Below are positions 5,168 through 7,052 of a stretch of DNA of 7,052 nucleotides, piece after piece. The translations under genes were made by a program, and so were the position numbers. The notes beneath the pieces were generated by a model. The model was not told the origin of the DNA. It was given only the letters and a program-made list of their open reading frames with translations, and searched no databases. The DNA is from an uncultured Collinsella sp. (GTDB lineage Bacteria; Actinomycetota; Coriobacteriia; Coriobacteriales; Coriobacteriaceae): assembly GCA_902495985.1 (NCBI GenBank), contig CABUZF010000057.1, positions 1 through 7,052 on the forward strand. The letters are read 5' to 3'. Numbering within the stretch: the stretch's first letter is position 1; the number at the start of each line of letters is the position of its first letter.

Positions 5168-5407
5168 ATGCCAGAGGGTTCTGTCCGTAACTTTGATGAG
5201 ATCTCGGACCGTCTGGATCAGATCATCGCTACCGTTCGCTCCAAGGATACCTCCTTGGAGCGTTCGCTCGATTTGTTTGACGAAGCGATTGAGCTGGGCT
5301 CCCGCGCGGTCGATATGGTCGACAAGTTTGAGTTGACGCCGCGTGAGGCCGACAAGCTCGAGCAAGAATACGATGAGGATGCGGCAAACGAATCCCAGGA
5401 TAGCTAG
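5168..5407 (+). CDS. xseB: Exodeoxyribonuclease VII small subunit
   Basis: This 79-residue helical protein forms the multi-copy small subunit that coats the XseA catalytic subunit; the enzyme degrades single-stranded DNA in both directions into oligonucleotides. The family pattern is clear: NFDEISDRLDQIIATV (8-23), SLERSLDLFDEAIELG (29-44), then a second helix RAVDMVDKFEL (46-56). The C-terminus (65-79) is acidic and probably disordered. Length is normal for XseB. The large subunit gene xseA, often just upstream in other bacteria, is not in this window, where nusB takes that place. The gene is coupled to nusB by a 2-base gap. A gap of about 35 bases with no clear promoter or terminator follows. 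Confidence 0.92.
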   Translation: MPEGSVRNFDEISDRLDQIIATVRSKDTSLERSLDLFDEAIELGSRAVDMVDKFELTPREADKLEQEYDEDAANESQDS

Positions 5408-5442
5408 GCTGCATCTCCGGATACGAATGGTTGATGGCATTC

Positions 5443-6246
5443 ATGAAACGCGTGCGTCTTGATGACGAACTGATTTCACAGGGCATCTGCGCCGATCGCG
5501 CGGATGCCCTTCGCACTCTTATGGCCGGCTTGGTCTCGAGTGGCGGTGAGCGCTTGACTTCGCCGGGTCTTAAGGTGATGCCGGGGCTGCCGCTGCACGT
5601 GAAGGGGCGCATTCCCTATGTTGGCCGCGGCGGTCTTAAGCTCGAAGGCGCGCTTGATGCGTTTGGCATCAATCCGACGGGCCTTGCCTGTCTGGATGTG
5701 GGCTGCTCTACCGGGGGTTTTACCGATTGCCTGCTCAAGCGCGGAGCTGCGACCGTTGTCTCTGTGGACGTGGGTCGCGCCCAGTTCGATTGGTCGTTGC
5801 GTCAGGACGATCGCGTGACGCTGCATGAGCGCACAAACGTGACGCAGCTGCCTGAGCTTGGCTATGCCGGCGCCATCGACCTTGCTGTGTGTGATGTCTC
5901 GTTTACCAGCATCGCGAACATTATCGATGCGGTACTGGCGTGCCTGGCGCCTACGGGTGCATTCTGCACGCTCGTAAAGCCACAGTTTGAAGCTCCGGCG
6001 GCGCTGGTGGGCGAGGGCGGCATTGTGACCGATCCCGCTGTGCGCCGCGATACGCTCGTGGCGGCGGTTGAGCTCTTTGCTGCCAAGGGGCTGTTCCCGG
6101 TCGATGTGTGCGTGTCGCCCATTCATGGTGCCAAGGGCAACGTTGAGTTTTTCCTGTACGGCACGAGATTTGAATCTGGCGACCGCTCGCAAGACGTGCT
6201 GCAATCCCAGGTATCGGTTTTGAGCGAGAAAGCTGCAACGCTATGA
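5443..6246 (+). CDS. tlyA: TlyA-family rRNA (cytidine-2'-O)-methyltransferase
   Basis: This 267-residue enzyme is predicted to use S-adenosylmethionine to 2'-O-methylate rRNA cytidines (C1920 of 23S and, in long forms, C1409 of 16S rRNA), a modification tied to capreomycin sensitivity in mycobacteria. The N-terminal S4 RNA-binding domain spans about 1-60 (RLDDELISQG, then LMAGLV). A FtsJ-like Rossmann domain follows: the SAM loop LDVGCSTGGF (84-93), VSVDVG (107-112) and CDVSF (150-154). The expected Lys-Asp-Lys-Glu residues are K66 (RGGLKLEGAL), D151, K179 (LVKPQFE) and E235 (GNVEFFLY). The ATG at 5443 gives the usual MKR-RLD beginning; TTG 5431 and ATG 5434 are alternatives, none with a strong ribosome-binding site. 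The stop overlaps the nadK start as ATGA. Some TlyA relatives were once called hemolysins; nothing here suggests that role. Confidence 0.93.
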   Translation: MKRVRLDDELISQGICADRADALRTLMAGLVSSGGERLTSPGLKVMPGLPLHVKGRIPYVGRGGLKLEGALDAFGINPTGLACLDVGCSTGGFTDCLLKRGAATVVSVDVGRAQFDWSLRQDDRVTLHERTNVTQLPELGYAGAIDLAVCDVSFTSIANIIDAVLACLAPTGAFCTLVKPQFEAPAALVGEGGIVTDPAVRRDTLVAAVELFAAKGLFPVDVCVSPIHGAKGNVEFFLYGTRFESGDRSQDVLQSQVSVLSEKAATL

Positions 6247-7052
6247 AGGTCTTTCTGGTTCCCAATTACTACAAGCAAGAGGCGGTCGAGAGCGGCCTGA
6301 TGCTCGAGCTTTGGCTGACGCGCCAGGGCTATGAGGTCGCATGGGCTGCCGACCAGCGATCGAAGATTCAAAGCACGCCTGATATCGACGGCTCCGATCT
6401 GGTCATTACGCTCGGCGGCGACGGTACGTTGCTGCGCGCTGCCCGCATCCTCAACCATCGCGAGATTCCTATCCTCGGTCTTTCCTATGGTCACCTGGGC
6501 TTTTTGACGGCTGCGAGTCCCGAGGAGCGCGACATTCTGCAGGTCGTGAGCGACGCCCTGTCCGGCGAGCTGCATGTGAGCCGTCGCGCTACCATCGCCG
6601 CGGATATCGTGTCCGTGCGCGAAGACGGTACGAAGGATGTCGTGCGCACCTTCGCCCTCAACGACATGGCGCTTACCCGCGGTCCGCTGTCCGATATGGT
6701 CGAGTTCGACATCACGGTGTCCGGCCATCATATCGACCGCCTACGCGGTGACGGTGTCGTCGTTTCGACGGCGACTGGTTCTACGGGTTACGCGCTCAGT
6801 GCCGGTGGCCCCATCGTGAGCCCCGACTATACGGGCATGGTCTGCGTACCCATTGCGCCGCACACCATTCAGGCCCGTGCCTTCTTGACTTCGCCGAGTG
6901 ATGTCGTCGAAATCTTTATGTCTGATGACCGTCCGAGCGTTCCGGCGATCGCTATCGATGGACAGTTTATTACCTGTGATGGCACCGTTGAGAGCGTGGC
7001 GGTGCGTCGTGGGCCCGGTGATGTGCTGCTGCTGGATTACGGCCCCGAGAGC
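6243..7052 (+). CDS. nadK: NAD kinase (ATP/polyphosphate-dependent), 3' end beyond window
   Basis: The frame is open from ATG 6243 to the window edge, 270 residues with no stop, so only a short C-terminus is missing. NAD kinase phosphorylates NAD to NADP and is the sole route to NADP. Motifs in order are LGGDGTLLRAA (57-67) with GGDGT at 58-62 and D60 the proposed catalytic Asp, LGFLTA (85-90), ALNDMALTRG (138-147), DGVVVSTATGSTGYALSAGG (170-189) and PHTIQAR (206-212) followed by the IDGQ segment (238-241). Two departures from the common pattern are seen: the usual GxNxGxLGFL reads GLSYGHLGFL, with Ser for Asn, and the usual NE pair is N140-D141. The ATGA overlap with tlyA means translational coupling; a tlyA-nadK-recN order is common in Gram-positives, so recN is expected next. 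Confidence 0.95.
   Translation, partial: MKVFLVPNYYKQEAVESGLMLELWLTRQGYEVAWAADQRSKIQSTPDIDGSDLVITLGGDGTLLRAARILNHREIPILGLSYGHLGFLTAASPEERDILQVVSDALSGELHVSRRATIAADIVSVREDGTKDVVRTFALNDMALTRGPLSDMVEFDITVSGHHIDRLRGDGVVVSTATGSTGYALSAGGPIVSPDYTGMVCVPIAPHTIQARAFLTSPSDVVEIFMSDDRPSVPAIAIDGQFITCDGTVESVAVRRGPGDVLLLDYGPES

Noticed and set aside
5408..5442. Possible promoter or terminator between xseB and tlyA
   Set aside because: The gap of 35 bases shows no convincing -10/-35 pair and no hairpin with a T tract; read-through in the operon is simpler.
5476..6204. Minus-strand open frame of 242 codons opposite tlyA
   Set aside because: TlyA has all its catalytic residues on the + strand; the antisense product is rich in Arg, Ala and His without any family pattern.
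5443..6246. Calling TlyA a hemolysin
   Set aside because: The name is historical. The S4 domain, SAM loop and Lys-Asp-Lys-Glu residues indicate an rRNA 2'-O-methyltransferase, and there is no secretion signal.

Overview
The window is about 7 kb of gene-dense, GC-rich bacterial chromosome with every gene on the + strand. Gene content and order (yqeG, aroK, aroB-like, pepQ, efp, asp23/gls24, nusB, xseB, tlyA, nadK), strong C/G third-position preference and the divergence of the proteins suggest a high-GC actinobacterium of the Coriobacteriia, with Collinsella or a close relative the best guess. This is inferred from gene order and protein character; no database search was possible. No tRNA, rRNA, CRISPR array, insertion sequence or prophage gene was seen.

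Region 1 (1-2203) is a tightly coupled unit. It holds the last codons of an unidentified gene, a YqeG-type HAD phosphatase (58-555), an apparently complete shikimate kinase (564-1097) and a 3-dehydroquinate-synthase-family protein (1094-2203) that overlaps the kinase by ATGA. The last protein is the most notable item. It aligns with AroB along its whole length, but nearly every NAD, metal and catalytic motif of AroB is replaced, although the frame is fully open. It looks like a maintained pseudoenzyme or a protein with a new function. aroC and aroQ/aroD, which often flank aroK-aroB in actinobacteria, are absent here.

Region 2 (2204-3532) is a 132-base leader with a candidate promoter and a small palindrome, then an M24B Xaa-Pro peptidase (2336-3466). 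It ends in a UUCG-tetraloop hairpin directly after the stop codon and a strong intrinsic terminator (3490-3532).

Region 3 (3533-7052) begins with a TATAAT promoter carrying an inverted repeat and continues as one likely operon: elongation factor P, an Asp23/Gls24 protein, NusB with an acidic Ala/Glu-rich tail and a TTG start, the small subunit of exonuclease VII, the TlyA rRNA 2'-O-methyltransferase, and an NAD kinase cut by the window end. Spacings are 24, 3, 2, about 35 and -4 bases, and two ribosome-binding sites lie inside the last codons of the preceding gene. These are housekeeping functions: translation elongation, transcription antitermination and rRNA synthesis, ribosome methylation, DNA repair, envelope stress and NADP supply.
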